Source of the DNA: Clostridiales bacterium
Lineage (GTDB): Bacteria > Bacillota > Clostridia > Oscillospirales > Oscillospiraceae
Reading direction: 5' to 3'
Assembly (NCBI GenBank): GCA_020859945.1
Contig: JAJBVG010000029.1
Span: 1-33,712 of the forward strand
DNA: 33,712 bases
Numbering within the stretch: the stretch's first letter is position 1; each line of letters starts with the position of its first letter. The notes below the pieces were generated by a model. That model saw only the letters and a list, made by a program, of their open reading frames with translations. It made no database searches and had not been told where the DNA came from. Below are positions 1-7,892 of the stretch, in pieces. A program made the position numbers and the translations under genes.

Positions 1-61
1 ATTTCCTCTATTATACACCATATTGCGGAATGAGGATAGTTTTTTGACAAGCTGATCAAAA

Positions 62-138
62 CCACCCGTTCAACGGGTGGATTTGATTTCAATAGAAAAC
101 CCGTTCGTAAAGTTCAAACTCTATGAGCGGTTTTTTCG
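62..138. terminator. two hairpins at the left edge (terminator-like or element end)
   Basis: A perfect 9-bp stem, CCACCCGTT at 62-70 pairing with AACGGGTGG at 72-80, is followed by an imperfect stem whose right arm runs into TTTTTT (about 97-138). They probably end a transcript lying left of the window. Close-set hairpins like these also occur at IS200/IS605 ends, but no transposase is visible, so that origin is speculative. The rest of 1-235 shows no supported gene. Confidence 0.45.
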
Positions 139-235
139 TCTTACCCCAATTTTTACCCCTGCCCCCCTTTTCATGGGCAGACATTATCATAATACAGCAG
201 CAGTTCCCGAAAAATAAGCAACGTTGGTCCATCGT

Positions 236-311
236 GAGACACTTGTCTCGAATTGTCGCTTGATGAACAATGCACGCCACGGTATAATGAAATTGTAAGA
301 CACCTGTTATA
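236..311 (+). promoter_or_regulatory. TetR2-type operator/promoter/operator module 1
   Basis: A sigma-A-type promoter has -35 TTGATG at 260-265, a 17-bp spacer and -10 TATAAT at 283-288. A perfect palindrome, GAGACACTTGTCTC, lies at 236-249 with its centre 17.5 bp upstream of the -35 box. A second site (GACACCTGTT, core 300-307) covers the likely start of transcription. The layout matches the modules at 6000, 17618, 17781 and 18627, so the TetR2 gene product (17959-18519) is the likely repressor. It would drive the nitroreductase gene at 385. Confidence 0.8.
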
Positions 312-384
312 TCATTTATCAGTTAGAATCCGCAGGAGGGTCAGCAGTGACCCCATCATCATGAAGCCGGGTAAGGAGGCCGTT

Positions 385-1053
385 ATGACATTACAGGAAG
401 CCATGAGCGCACGACATAAGGTGAGCAAATACAAGGATACGCCGCTGTCAGCGGACGTTGTTCGGAAACTCAACGACAGAATCGAAGCGCAGAATCAGGA
501 ATATGGTTTAAATATGCAGCTTGTCACGGAAAGCAAGGACGCGATGCCGGGGGTCATAGCAGCGCTGATGTCTAAGGGCGTCAAAAACTATATCATCCTC
601 GCGGGGCCTGATACGCCGGACGTCGATGAGAAGCTGGGCTACAGCAGCGCTGATTTGATGCTTTATGCGCAAACGCTGGGTTTGAATAGCTGGTGGATCG
701 GCGGTATGTACAGCCGCAAGAACGCGAAAAAGAACTCTAAGGCAGGAGACAACGCGAAAATCATCGGGATCGTTGTGGTCGGCTATGGTCAAGACCAGGG
801 CGCTCCGCACAAATCCAAAGCTGCGTCAGATGTATCGTCCTACGAAGGAAATGCCCCGGAATGGTTCAAGGCAGGCGTTTCCGCGGTCCTGTTAGCGCCA
901 ACGGCGATGAACAAGCAGGCGTTTACCATCAAGGGAAAGGGCAATCAGGTGAGCATGACCTGCGATAACGGCTCCTATTCCGGCGCTGATTTGGGCATCG
1001 GCAAATATCATTTTGAGCTGGGCGCTGGCAAGGACAATTTTGAATGGGCATGA
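385..1053 (+). CDS. nitroreductase family protein (TM1586-like)
   Basis: This 222-residue protein resembles the nitroreductase superfamily of FMN-dependent NAD(P)H oxidoreductases, closest to the TM1586-like branch. The N-terminus has the family's AMSARHKVSKYKD pattern, and the middle carries a conserved-looking segment ending in LGLNSWWIGGMY. Two upstream ATGs in frame are less likely: the first lies inside the promoter, and the start at 385 has an AAGGAGG site just before it. The gene is monocistronic, between a TetR2-type promoter and a strong terminator at 1089-1133. Substrate is unknown; a reductase induced by an electrophile or drug fits the regulation but is an inference. Confidence 0.8.
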   Translation: MTLQEAMSARHKVSKYKDTPLSADVVRKLNDRIEAQNQEYGLNMQLVTESKDAMPGVIAALMSKGVKNYIILAGPDTPDVDEKLGYSSADLMLYAQTLGLNSWWIGGMYSRKNAKKNSKAGDNAKIIGIVVVGYGQDQGAPHKSKAASDVSSYEGNAPEWFKAGVSAVLLAPTAMNKQAFTIKGKGNQVSMTCDNGSYSGADLGIGKYHFELGAGKDNFEWA

Positions 1054-1088
1054 TCGTACCGTGCGATAATCCAAACGGATAACAGAAA

Positions 1089-1133
1089 CCGGCAGGTCGT
1101 CACAGAAACCGTGGCGACCTGCCGGATATTTTT
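1089..1133. terminator. intrinsic terminator shared by convergent genes
   Basis: The 11-bp arms CCGGCAGGTCG (1089-1099) and CGACCTGCCGG (1115-1125) pair perfectly and the stem extends inward with one wobble. It is followed by ATATTTTT. It lies between the nitroreductase gene and the convergent TetR1 gene. Confidence 0.85.
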
Positions 1134-1147
1134 GCGTTCAGAAGCGT

Positions 1148-1681
1148 TTACAGCTTGCTTTTCAGCAGCCCCAGCACGTCGGCAATTTTCTCCACCGGCT
1201 CCGGATTTTCGCTGTTCAGCCAGTCATAGAGGACGGAAAAGGTGCCCTGGAATACGAACTGGCGGATGTACTTCACCTCCGTCTCCGAATAGCTGCTCTC
1301 ATCGAGCATGTTTTGAAAAATGATGCCGATGCTGGGGATGGCGAACAGATGTGCCGCAAACTCCTGCGTGGGAGCAGATCGGACCAGGAGGCAGAACAGC
1401 TCCCGCTGGTCGTACAAATGCTGCAAAGTCAGCAGCAGGGCGTTGGAGTTTTGGGTGATGATCCGCTTTAACTCCTCGTCCAACTGCTTGAGAAAGTCTG
1501 ATTCAATCTCGCTCAGCAGCTCCTCCTGGCTGCCGTAGTATTTATAAAACGTGGTGCGGTTGATTTCCGACACCTTGCAAAGCTCATAGACCGTAATTTG
1601 GCTCAGCGGCTTTTCCCGAAGCAGCTTGAGCAGCCCCGTTTTCAGCATGGTCTTGCTGATTCGTACCCTCTGGTTTTCCAT
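1148..1681 (-). CDS. TetR/AcrR-family regulator (TetR1), divergent from the HXXEE genes
   Basis: The 177-residue protein has a TetR-type helix-turn-helix at about residues 28-50, with the diagnostic segment EINRTTFYKYYGSQEELL. The C-terminal ligand/dimer domain looks like the short type found in many Clostridia regulators. It is transcribed away from the HXXEE operon, and a 17-bp palindrome (1769-1785) overlaps the -35 box of that operon. The simplest reading is a local repressor of the HXXEE genes and perhaps of itself. Its ligand is unknown. It is clearly a different protein from the TetR at 17959, and its candidate operator differs too. Confidence 0.88.
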   Translation of the reverse strand: MENQRVRISKTMLKTGLLKLLREKPLSQITVYELCKVSEINRTTFYKYYGSQEELLSEIESDFLKQLDEELKRIITQNSNALLLTLQHLYDQRELFCLLVRSAPTQEFAAHLFAIPSIGIIFQNMLDESSYSETEVKYIRQFVFQGTFSVLYDWLNSENPEPVEKIADVLGLLKSKL

Positions 1682-1768
1682 CTCTATTGATTCACCTCGA
1701 CAAATTTTTGATAACTGTTGATTTTAACACAAAAAAGTGATTTGGTGTTGTCCGCAAAACATTTTAAC

Positions 1769-1810
1769 GTCAACAGTCTGTTGACTTTAAGTGCTTTCGT
1801 CTATTATAAT
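1769..1810 (+). promoter_or_regulatory. promoter and TetR1 operator of the HXXEE operon
   Basis: A palindrome with 8-bp arms, GTCAACAG-T-CTGTTGAC (1769-1785), overlaps a -35 box TTGACT (1781-1786). The -10 TATAAT is at 1805-1810 with an 18-bp spacer. Related half-sites occur at about 1713-1720 (AACTGTTGA) and 1826-1832 (TTGTCAACA). A repressor on the palindrome would block polymerase; TetR1 is the obvious candidate. Confidence 0.75.
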
Positions 1811-1858
1811 GAAATCACAAAGATTTGTCAACATTATGCTTTGTAGGAGGTTCATCAA

Positions 1859-2551
1859 ATGAGATCTTGGAGGCGAAACTGGTATTACATCGGCGGCATC
1901 CTTTTTGTGCTGCTGGCCTTTGTCATGGGGCTGTGGGGCTGCGACCACTTGAGCAAAATCAGGGTCATCCTGATTTTCAGCTGGATGGGGATGCTGATGC
2001 ACCAGTTTGAGGAATATGCGTTTCCCGGCGGTTTTCCCCTGATTTCCAACATGGCCGGACTGGGCGAGACGGAGCACCCGGAGCGCTACCCTCTGAACGC
2101 GAGACAGAGCTTTCTGAGCAACGTCATCTTCTGCTACCTGAGCTACATCATCCCCATCTGCTTCCCTAACCTGGTCTGGATGGGGGCCAGTCAGGTGCTG
2201 GCCGGTGTGTGGCAGCTGCCGGGGCACGGCATCGCCATGAATGTGCGGCTGAAAAGCAAATACAACCCCGGTCTGGCGTCCACAGCGGTTTTGCAGACGC
2301 CGGTGGCGATTTACTACATCTGGTACGTCTGCACCTACATGCCGGAAAAGGCGGGACAGCTCTGGTGGGGTATCCCCGGCTCCATCCTCATGCTGCTGCT
2401 CACCTTTATCGTCCCCATCCTTGTGATGAAGGACAAAAATTCTCCCTATCCCTTTGAGGACCGGGAGCTGTACGGTTACAACAAGGAACACGTCGCGGCG
2501 CTGTGGGAAGAGCGGAAAGCTGCAAAGGCCGCACAGGGAGGCACAAAGTGA
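1859..2551 (+). CDS. HXXEE domain membrane protein, first of three
   Basis: The 230-residue protein is hydrophobic, with about five to six membrane-spanning segments starting at residues 9-25. It carries the family signature H48-Q-F-E-E followed by FPGG, the hallmark of the HXXEE domain family (PF13787). A second conserved-looking part is the KSKYNPG segment near residue 133. The family has no established function; the charged His/Glu motif in a membrane protein suggests a metal site or enzyme centre, but that is inference. An AGGAGG site at 1845-1850 fixes the start. It is paralogous to the third gene (3319-4011). Confidence 0.82.
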   Translation: MRSWRRNWYYIGGILFVLLAFVMGLWGCDHLSKIRVILIFSWMGMLMHQFEEYAFPGGFPLISNMAGLGETEHPERYPLNARQSFLSNVIFCYLSYIIPICFPNLVWMGASQVLAGVWQLPGHGIAMNVRLKSKYNPGLASTAVLQTPVAIYYIWYVCTYMPEKAGQLWWGIPGSILMLLLTFIVPILVMKDKNSPYPFEDRELYGYNKEHVAALWEERKAAKAAQGGTK

Positions 2552-2598
2552 CGGAAGTGCTACTTGACAGCAAAGACTGCAAAGGAGGATAATTAACA

Positions 2599-3303
2599 AT
2601 GGTAAAAAAGCTGGATAAATGGTGTGACATCAACTGGATCATTTTCATCTGCGTGACGGGGGTCGTCACCGGCGTACTCGCCGCCATCTTCTGGGACAAA
2701 ATGCCCCTGGGCGCGCAGGGCGCGGTGTTTGTGGCGATGATCATGCCCTTCCATGTGCTGGAGGAGTGGAAATTCCCCGGCGGCCTCCACATCTTTTACA
2801 ACGTTCTGCTGGGGCCGAAGGATTCCGAAAAGCAGCAGCTTGACCGGTTCCCCATGAGCCGCCTGACGGACATGATCACCAACGTGGGCTTACAGTGGAT
2901 TCCGCTGGTCTATCTGGTCCTCAGCTTCTTCACCGGCCTTTCCAACGCCACCGCCCTGTGCATGATGCTGCTGTGCTTCATCGAAGTGTGCGCCCACACC
3001 GGCGCTGGCACTCTCACCTATTTCTGGCTGAGAAAGGACGGCAAGAAAACCATCTATCACCCCGGTTTCGCCACCTCCTGGATGATGTTCCTGCCCGCGG
3101 GCATCTATATCGTGGCGCATTTGGAAAATGTCACTGGCAGCGACTGGCTCTGGGCGATCATCCTGTTCATCATCATGATGTTGATTTGCATTGTCCTGAC
3201 GGAGACGCCGCTGAAAAAGTGGGTCTACAAGCAGGACAAGGGCGTGTTCGCCTTTGCCGACGCCAAGTACTATGAGAAATACCCCTCCTTCTGGAAAAAG
3301 TGA
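2599..3303 (+). CDS. HXXEE domain membrane protein, second of three
   Basis: This 234-residue membrane protein carries the signature H52-V-L-E-E followed by KFPGG. It is a more distant relative of the genes on either side: the first and third share the opening W-R-R-x-W-Y and the MGLWGC segment, which this one lacks. It also has a YHPGF segment equivalent to the YNPG of the others. A GGAGG site just before the ATG supports the start. Tandem retention of two HXXEE subtypes hints at a hetero-oligomer, which is speculation. Function unknown. Confidence 0.8.
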   Translation: MVKKLDKWCDINWIIFICVTGVVTGVLAAIFWDKMPLGAQGAVFVAMIMPFHVLEEWKFPGGLHIFYNVLLGPKDSEKQQLDRFPMSRLTDMITNVGLQWIPLVYLVLSFFTGLSNATALCMMLLCFIEVCAHTGAGTLTYFWLRKDGKKTIYHPGFATSWMMFLPAGIYIVAHLENVTGSDWLWAIILFIIMMLICIVLTETPLKKWVYKQDKGVFAFADAKYYEKYPSFWKK

Positions 3304-3318
3304 TATGAGGCAGGCGGC

Positions 3319-4011
3319 ATGAAATTCTGGAGACGATACTGGTATTGGATCGGCGGCGTTCTCTTTGTGGCTCTGGCTTTTATGATGGGGCTGTGGGGCT
3401 GTGAACATCTGCCGAAACTACAGACGATTTTGATTTTCAGCTGGATGGCCATGCTGGTTCATCAGGTGGAGGAATACGGTTTCCCTGGCGGGATGCCGTC
3501 CATCACCAACATGGCCGCTTTCCGGGAAAAGGAAGCGCCGGAGCGGTATCCCTTTAACGCGCAGCAGTGCTTCATCTGCAATGTGTTTCTGCGCTATGCG
3601 TTCTACATTCTGGCGATTTGCTTCCCTAACGTGATTTGGCTGGGAGCCTCTCAAGTGCTTTGCGTGCTGGTGCAGCTGGCGGCCCACGGCCTGCTCATCA
3701 ACTTCTCGTTGAAGAGCTTTTACAACCCCGGTTTGGGGTCCACCGTGTTTTTACAGTTGCCCGTCGCCATTTACTATATCTGGTATGTGTGTACCACCCT
3801 GCCGGAACAGGCGCGGCAGCTCTGGATCGGCGTTCCCGGTGCGATCATTGCAATGCTCATTTGCTTCATCGCCCCGGTGCTGCTGATGCGGAACCGGAAG
3901 AATCCCTATCCCTTTGCCGAGGAGGAGATGTACGGGTACAAGAAGGAAAAAGTGCTGAACATCTGGCAGGACAGCAAGCCCTCTATCCTGCAAAGGGTCG
4001 GCCTGAAGTAA
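3319..4011 (+). CDS. HXXEE domain membrane protein, third of three
   Basis: The 230-residue protein is a clear paralogue of the first HXXEE gene, similar throughout in length and in the shared MGLWGC, HQxEEY-FPGG (H48), FKSFYNPG and IYYIWYVC segments. Only 15 bases separate it from the preceding stop, so the three genes are one transcript. The first and third genes flank a divergent middle copy, which suggests duplication followed by insertion or reordering. The biochemical role is unknown. Confidence 0.8.
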   Translation: MKFWRRYWYWIGGVLFVALAFMMGLWGCEHLPKLQTILIFSWMAMLVHQVEEYGFPGGMPSITNMAAFREKEAPERYPFNAQQCFICNVFLRYAFYILAICFPNVIWLGASQVLCVLVQLAAHGLLINFSLKSFYNPGLGSTVFLQLPVAIYYIWYVCTTLPEQARQLWIGVPGAIIAMLICFIAPVLLMRNRKNPYPFAEEEMYGYKKEKVLNIWQDSKPSILQRVGLK

Positions 4012-4020
4012 CAACAAATA

Positions 4021-4190
4021 TGAGCTTTTAGCTCTTAGCTATCAGCTATTAGTTTTGTAGTGCTTACCGATTCGCTCTGCACTTCGGATTCGCTACACAA
4101 AACAAACCGCTCACGACCAACCGATGTTTAATGCTGTTCGCTTTAGCCTGGTAGTGCGTAACTAACAGCTAACAGCTAACGGCTAATAGT
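4021..4190. repeat. AGCTAA-rich imperfect inverted repeat (MITE/REP-like)
   Basis: The gap between the HXXEE operon and the flavodoxin gene holds a left arm at about 4030-4053 (AGCT-TTAG units) and a right arm at about 4161-4184 (CTAACAGCTAACAGCTAACG). The arms pair at roughly 19 of 24 positions. Between them lies a smaller inverted pair (TTTTGTAG and CTACACAAAA) and a GATTCGCT direct repeat. A short related stretch occurs at 13053-13080. It resembles a small non-autonomous or REP-type element; its identity is unproven. Confidence 0.5.
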
Positions 4191-4210
4191 TTATTAAAGT
4201 GAGGTGCAAC

Positions 4211-5023
4211 ATGGCCGAAAAAACAGTGATCTATTATTATTCCGGCTCCGGCAACAGTCTCTCTGTGGCGAAACACATTGGCGAAAAGCTGGGGAACACA
4301 ACACTTTTGTCCGTCTACACCCTGCGGGATGCTCCGGAGGTCCCGGCGGACTGCACCCGAATCGGCATTGTGACCGCCACCTGGTTTGTCCGCCCGCCGC
4401 GGGTGGTGAAGGAGGTCTGCGAAAAACTCCGTTGCTCCAGGCAGCAGAGAATTTTTGTCGTCGCCACCTGCGGCGGCTATGACGGGTATGTCTGCATCGA
4501 CCTGAAAGCCATTTTGCAGCCCAAAACGGACTTCGCCGTTCAGACCTTCATGCTCCCCATGCCGCCCAACCACATTGTAGGCTTTTCTCCCCTGCCGGAC
4601 TGGGCGAACCGCATTTATCTGAACCATGAGGCGAAAGCCACGGTTAAGATTGCAGAAAAAATCCGGGCAGATACACCTACCAGAAACCGAAAGGGCCTCA
4701 ACCGCAAGGCTCTGGCGTGGGTATCCAAGACCTTCAACGGCTGGCTGGGCGTAGACCGGGACAGCGTGGAGGGCGGTTTCTACACCACAGACGCCTGCAC
4801 CAAATGCGGCGTCTGTGAGAAGCTCTGCAAAAATGGGAACATCCAGCTGACCGGGGACGGCCCGGTCTGGGGCCACGACTGTCAGCAGTGCATGGCCTGT
4901 ATCATGTGGTGTCCCAACCGAGCCATTCGGCACCCCAATGTACCGGAGAAGCGCAGACGCTACCAGAACCCGAACGTCACCCTGAAGGATATGATGCAGT
5001 CGGAATTTCATGTAGGTGAATGA
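4211..5023 (+). CDS. EFR1-type flavodoxin/4Fe-4S ferredoxin fusion
   Basis: The 270-residue protein joins an N-terminal flavodoxin-like domain to two ferredoxin clusters. The FMN phosphate loop reads YYSGSGNSLSVA, close to the start. The clusters are C196-x2-C199-x2-C202-x3-C206 and C224-x2-C227-x2-C230-x3-C234-P. It should be a low-potential electron carrier in the cytoplasm. The start at 4211 has GAGGTG six bases upstream; the GTG at 4199 is less likely. It overlaps the next gene by 4 bases (ATGA), so the two are translationally coupled. Confidence 0.85.
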   Translation: MAEKTVIYYYSGSGNSLSVAKHIGEKLGNTTLLSVYTLRDAPEVPADCTRIGIVTATWFVRPPRVVKEVCEKLRCSRQQRIFVVATCGGYDGYVCIDLKAILQPKTDFAVQTFMLPMPPNHIVGFSPLPDWANRIYLNHEAKATVKIAEKIRADTPTRNRKGLNRKALAWVSKTFNGWLGVDRDSVEGGFYTTDACTKCGVCEKLCKNGNIQLTGDGPVWGHDCQQCMACIMWCPNRAIRHPNVPEKRRRYQNPNVTLKDMMQSEFHVGE

Positions 5024-5943
5024 CGATGAGTTGGACATTAGAGAGCATCCCAGATCTGTCCGGCAAAGTGATGATCGTGACCGGGGCAAACAGCGGCCTG
5101 GGATTTGAAACGACAAAGGAGCTTTCCCGGAAAGGCGCAAAGGTCGTGATGGCCTGTCGCAGCCCCCAAAGGGCGGAAGCGGCCATGCAAAAGATTCAGG
5201 ATGCTGTTCCGGGTGCGGCTCTGGATACCATGCTTTTAGACCTTGCCAGTCAAAAAAGCGTCGCAGATTTTGCAGCCCAATTCATGCAGAAATACGATAG
5301 GCTCGATGTTCTCGTCAACAACGCCGGAATTATGGCAGCGCCCTATTCCGAAACCGTCGATGGGTTTGAAAATCATTTTGCGACCAACTATCTCGGCCAC
5401 TTTGCGCTGACAGGACGTTTATTTGACCTACTGGAGGCGACGCCTGGCGCGAGAGTGGTCAGCGTCAGCAGTCTTGCCTACTTTTTTGGAAATAAGATAG
5501 ATTTTGAGAATCTGTATTATGAGAACAAAAAAGGTTACGGCAGATGGCGGGCCTATGGCCGCTCCAAAATGGAAATGCTTCTGTTCGCGTATGAAATGCA
5601 GCGGCGTCTCACACGCGCAGGCAAGTCTACCCTTTCGCTTGCCGCACACCCTGGAATCGCGCAGACAAATATCATGCCGGCTCAAGCGAATAACGCCTTC
5701 ACAAAGAAGTTCTTAACGCTGGTCGCCAGTTTTTTGAAGCCGACCATCTATGGCGCAATGCCTTTGATTCGTGCGGCGACAGACACAGATGTCGTGGGAG
5801 GCGAATACTTCGGGCCGTCCAAGGACAGGATGCCAGATGTCGTCAAGTCAAATAAAGCGTCCCACAATTTGGATACCGCAAAAAAGCTATGGGAAGTTTC
5901 CGAAACCTTAACAGGACTTCATTATCTGGATGAGACATTGTAA
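5020..5943 (+). CDS. short-chain dehydrogenase/reductase (retinol-dehydrogenase-like)
   Basis: This 307-residue Rossmann-fold oxidoreductase has the nucleotide-binding motif T21-GANSGLG, the catalytic serine region at S148-S151 and the Y179-x3-K183 pair. The pattern near the start (SGKVMIVTGANSGLGFE) matches the RDH/WWOX-like branch that uses NADP(H). The gene is coupled to the EFR1 protein by a 4-base overlap and probably takes part in the same redox process. Its substrate cannot be read from the sequence. Confidence 0.88.
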   Translation: MTMSWTLESIPDLSGKVMIVTGANSGLGFETTKELSRKGAKVVMACRSPQRAEAAMQKIQDAVPGAALDTMLLDLASQKSVADFAAQFMQKYDRLDVLVNNAGIMAAPYSETVDGFENHFATNYLGHFALTGRLFDLLEATPGARVVSVSSLAYFFGNKIDFENLYYENKKGYGRWRAYGRSKMEMLLFAYEMQRRLTRAGKSTLSLAAHPGIAQTNIMPAQANNAFTKKFLTLVASFLKPTIYGAMPLIRAATDTDVVGGEYFGPSKDRMPDVVKSNKASHNLDTAKKLWEVSETLTGLHYLDETL

Positions 5944-5999
5944 TGTTAATGTAAATCGGATCTCGTAAAAAAGTCCATGTGGCGGAACAGGCGCATGAT

Positions 6000-6074
6000 G
6001 CGACATTTATTCCCCATTGTTGCTTGATAAAGACTCCTTTGTATCATACAATAGTAATGTACAACATCTGTCGC
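6000..6074 (+). promoter_or_regulatory. TetR2-type operator/promoter/operator module 2
   Basis: The promoter has -35 TTGATA (6024-6029), a 17-bp spacer and -10 TACAAT (6047-6052). The upstream operator GCGACATTTAT has its core at 6003-6010 and its centre 17.5 bp from the -35 box; the downstream operator ACATCTGT (6064-6071, flanked by CGC) has its centre 15.5 bp past the -10 box. Those distances equal module 1. It is the only clear promoter in front of the sirtuin operon. Confidence 0.82.
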
Positions 6075-6144
6075 GCAACGCATGGCGGTGGGTCGGTATT
6101 ACTTTGCGGTTCAGCGGCGCCGATGCCGCAGGGAGGTGTTCAGG

Positions 6145-6456
6145 ATGCTGCTTCAAATTTTCAGAGCGTGGCTCAAGTGGCGGAAGGACTGGGACTCTCT
6201 GTGTAACTGCTGCGGCAAATGCTGTTATACCCGCTCCGTCGGGCCGGGCGGCAAGGTCATCATCCACTACAATGACCCCTGCGAACATCTGGACACGAAA
6301 ACCCATCTGTGCCGGGTTTTCGACGACCGGTTCCGCAAGTGTAAACACTGCGGGAAGGTCGGCTTGTTCACGGCGCTGTTCAATCCGTCTCTGCCGAAAG
6401 ACTGCACCTATGTGCAGACCTTCCGACTGTGGGACAGGGACGAGAGCACATTGTAA
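6145..6456 (+). CDS. small Cys-cluster protein (YkgJ-like)
   Basis: This 103-residue protein opens with a basic helix (LQIFRAWLKWRKD) and continues with a Cys-rich block, LCNCCGKCCYTR, with further Cys at CEHLD, LCRVFDDRFRKCKHC and DCT. This spacing resembles the YkgJ/CxxCxxCC family, which is thought to bind zinc or an Fe-S cluster. The ATG at 6145 has a GGGAGGTG site; an upstream in-frame ATG at 6082 sits near the operator and lacks a site. It is the first gene of the sirtuin operon. Whether it binds metal in a redox role is inference. Confidence 0.62.
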   Translation: MLLQIFRAWLKWRKDWDSLCNCCGKCCYTRSVGPGGKVIIHYNDPCEHLDTKTHLCRVFDDRFRKCKHCGKVGLFTALFNPSLPKDCTYVQTFRLWDRDESTL

Positions 6457-6503
6457 GGGCACTACAATTTCATCATTTCACCTGTCATAAGGAGGTATTC
6501 TCT

Positions 6504-7034
6504 ATGCAAACATTGGAAGCCATTGCAAAAAGAAAATCAACGAGGAACTTTGACCCGAGCAAGTCCGTGCCGGATGAGGTGGTCGATACCATCGTGAAGG
6601 CGGGCTGTCAGGCTCCCATCGGCGGGAACCAGCGGGATTCCCTGCACCTGACGGTTTGCCGCAGTAAGGACATCCTCGATTCCATCAACCAGTCCACTGC
6701 TGCCGCCATGAAGATCGAACCGCGGGATTTCTTCTACGGTGCGCCCGTCGTCGTCTTTGTGTCTGCCGCGAACGAGCAGATGGCTCCCGGCGTGGAATAT
6801 GCCAACGCCGCCTGCGTCATCGAGAACATGCTGATTGCCGCCACCGATGCCGGGGTGGATAACATTTACCTCTGGGGCGCTGTACAGGCCCTGGCGAAGA
6901 ACACGGAACTGTGTGCGAAGATGGGGATACCGGAAGGATTCCGGCCTGTCTCCGCCGCAGCGCTTGGCTACAGCCTCAGCGGAGCCGCTCAGCCGAGAGA
7001 ACTGTCTGTGTCACTCAGCGCGAATTATATCTGA
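6504..7034 (+). CDS. nitroreductase family protein
   Basis: This 176-residue FMN-dependent oxidoreductase-like protein starts MQTLEAIAKRKSTRNFD, the typical nitroreductase opening. It also has the PIGGNQRDSLHL segment, an APVVVFVSA strand and the LGYS segment before the C-terminus. Both its length and the family core fit a single-domain enzyme. A strong AAGGAGG site lies 10 bases before the ATG. Located second in the sirtuin operon, it may supply redox chemistry linked to NAD metabolism, as is common near SirTM genes, but that link is inference. Confidence 0.87.
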   Translation: MQTLEAIAKRKSTRNFDPSKSVPDEVVDTIVKAGCQAPIGGNQRDSLHLTVCRSKDILDSINQSTAAAMKIEPRDFFYGAPVVVFVSAANEQMAPGVEYANAACVIENMLIAATDAGVDNIYLWGAVQALAKNTELCAKMGIPEGFRPVSAAALGYSLSGAAQPRELSVSLSANYI

Positions 7035-7046
7035 TGAATCAACCGG

Positions 7047-7087
7047 CAGCGCCCATTATGAGGACAAACTCCCTCCAATGGGCGCTG
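7047..7087 (+). terminator. possible attenuating hairpin before the first sirtuin
   Basis: The 11-bp arms CAGCGCCCATT (7047-7057) and AATGGGCGCTG (7077-7087) pair perfectly across a 19-base loop. They are followed by CTGCCTTTCTTCTCTC rather than a clean U-tract, so termination would be partial. It could lower sirtuin transcription relative to the first two genes. Confidence 0.45.
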
Positions 7088-7126
7088 CTGCCTTTCTTCT
7101 CTCTCGTGGAACGGAGGTTATGAACC

Positions 7127-7852
7127 ATGAAAAGGGAATATGCGCAGTTAAAAGAATACATGGAGCAGAGCAGCAGAACCGTCGCCGTCACCGGCGCAGG
7201 AATCTCCTACCTCTACGGGATGCGCAGACTGAAACAGAGCGTCGGACGGATGAACGCCGGGCGCATTTTTTCCGCCTCGTATGTCCGCAAGAACCCGGAG
7301 AAGTTTTACGCAGTCATGAAGGACGCCTTTTTGGACGCCACCTTTGTCAAGGGGCCGAGTGCCGTTCACAGGCAGCTGGCGGAGCTGGAGCGGCAGGGCA
7401 AGCTCTGCGGCATTGTCACCCAGAATCTGGACTGTCTGCACACCATCGCCGGTTCCCAGAACGTGATAGAATTTCAAGGCAGTTTCCGGGATAACGTCTG
7501 CATTGACTGCGGCGAGCGCTGCTATGATTATCAGGTGTGGAATCAGGGAAAAATGCCCCGCTGTGAAAAGTGCGGCGCGCCGCTGATGCCCACCGCATTT
7601 TGCCGGGACAACAGCGCCAGCAGCGAGGTCTCGCGGGAAAGTATGCGGAAAGCCGCCGACCTGATTGCCCAGGCGGACCTGGTGCTGGTCATTGGCACAA
7701 CCGGCTTCCGAAGCGAGGAATATCTGAGCCGCATGAGAGTCGGGACAAAGCTGGTGCAGATCAACCCGTCTGCGACGCAGTTCGACCAAATCGCGGACCT
7801 GAACATCCGGGCGGACGCCGCCGAAGCGCTGGGCGCAGTTTTAAACGGATAA
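7127..7852 (+). CDS. sirtuin-like protein A (SirTM-like)
   Basis: The 241-residue protein is a Sir2-fold NAD-binding protein with the GAGIS motif at about residues 23-27, a CxxC...CxxC zinc module and the Rossmann Q99-N100-L-D102 motif. The position of the catalytic His (usually ELHG) reads EFQG, with Gln at 117. The DFR segment after GAGIS is missing. These are features of the class-M sirtuins that ADP-ribosylate proteins rather than deacetylate them. It is the most divergent of the four copies here: the middle segment before the second Rossmann strand differs from B, C and D. It is transcribed from module 2. Activity is inferred. Confidence 0.85.
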   Translation: MKREYAQLKEYMEQSSRTVAVTGAGISYLYGMRRLKQSVGRMNAGRIFSASYVRKNPEKFYAVMKDAFLDATFVKGPSAVHRQLAELERQGKLCGIVTQNLDCLHTIAGSQNVIEFQGSFRDNVCIDCGERCYDYQVWNQGKMPRCEKCGAPLMPTAFCRDNSASSEVSRESMRKAADLIAQADLVLVIGTTGFRSEEYLSRMRVGTKLVQINPSATQFDQIADLNIRADAAEALGAVLNG

Positions 7853-7892
7853 GGGCAGCGCGCATATGAGGTTATTCAAAGGAGACCGGAAT

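Noticed and set aside
1..140. IS200/IS605 right end
   Set aside because: Hairpins resemble such ends, but no transposase frame or second end is visible in the window.
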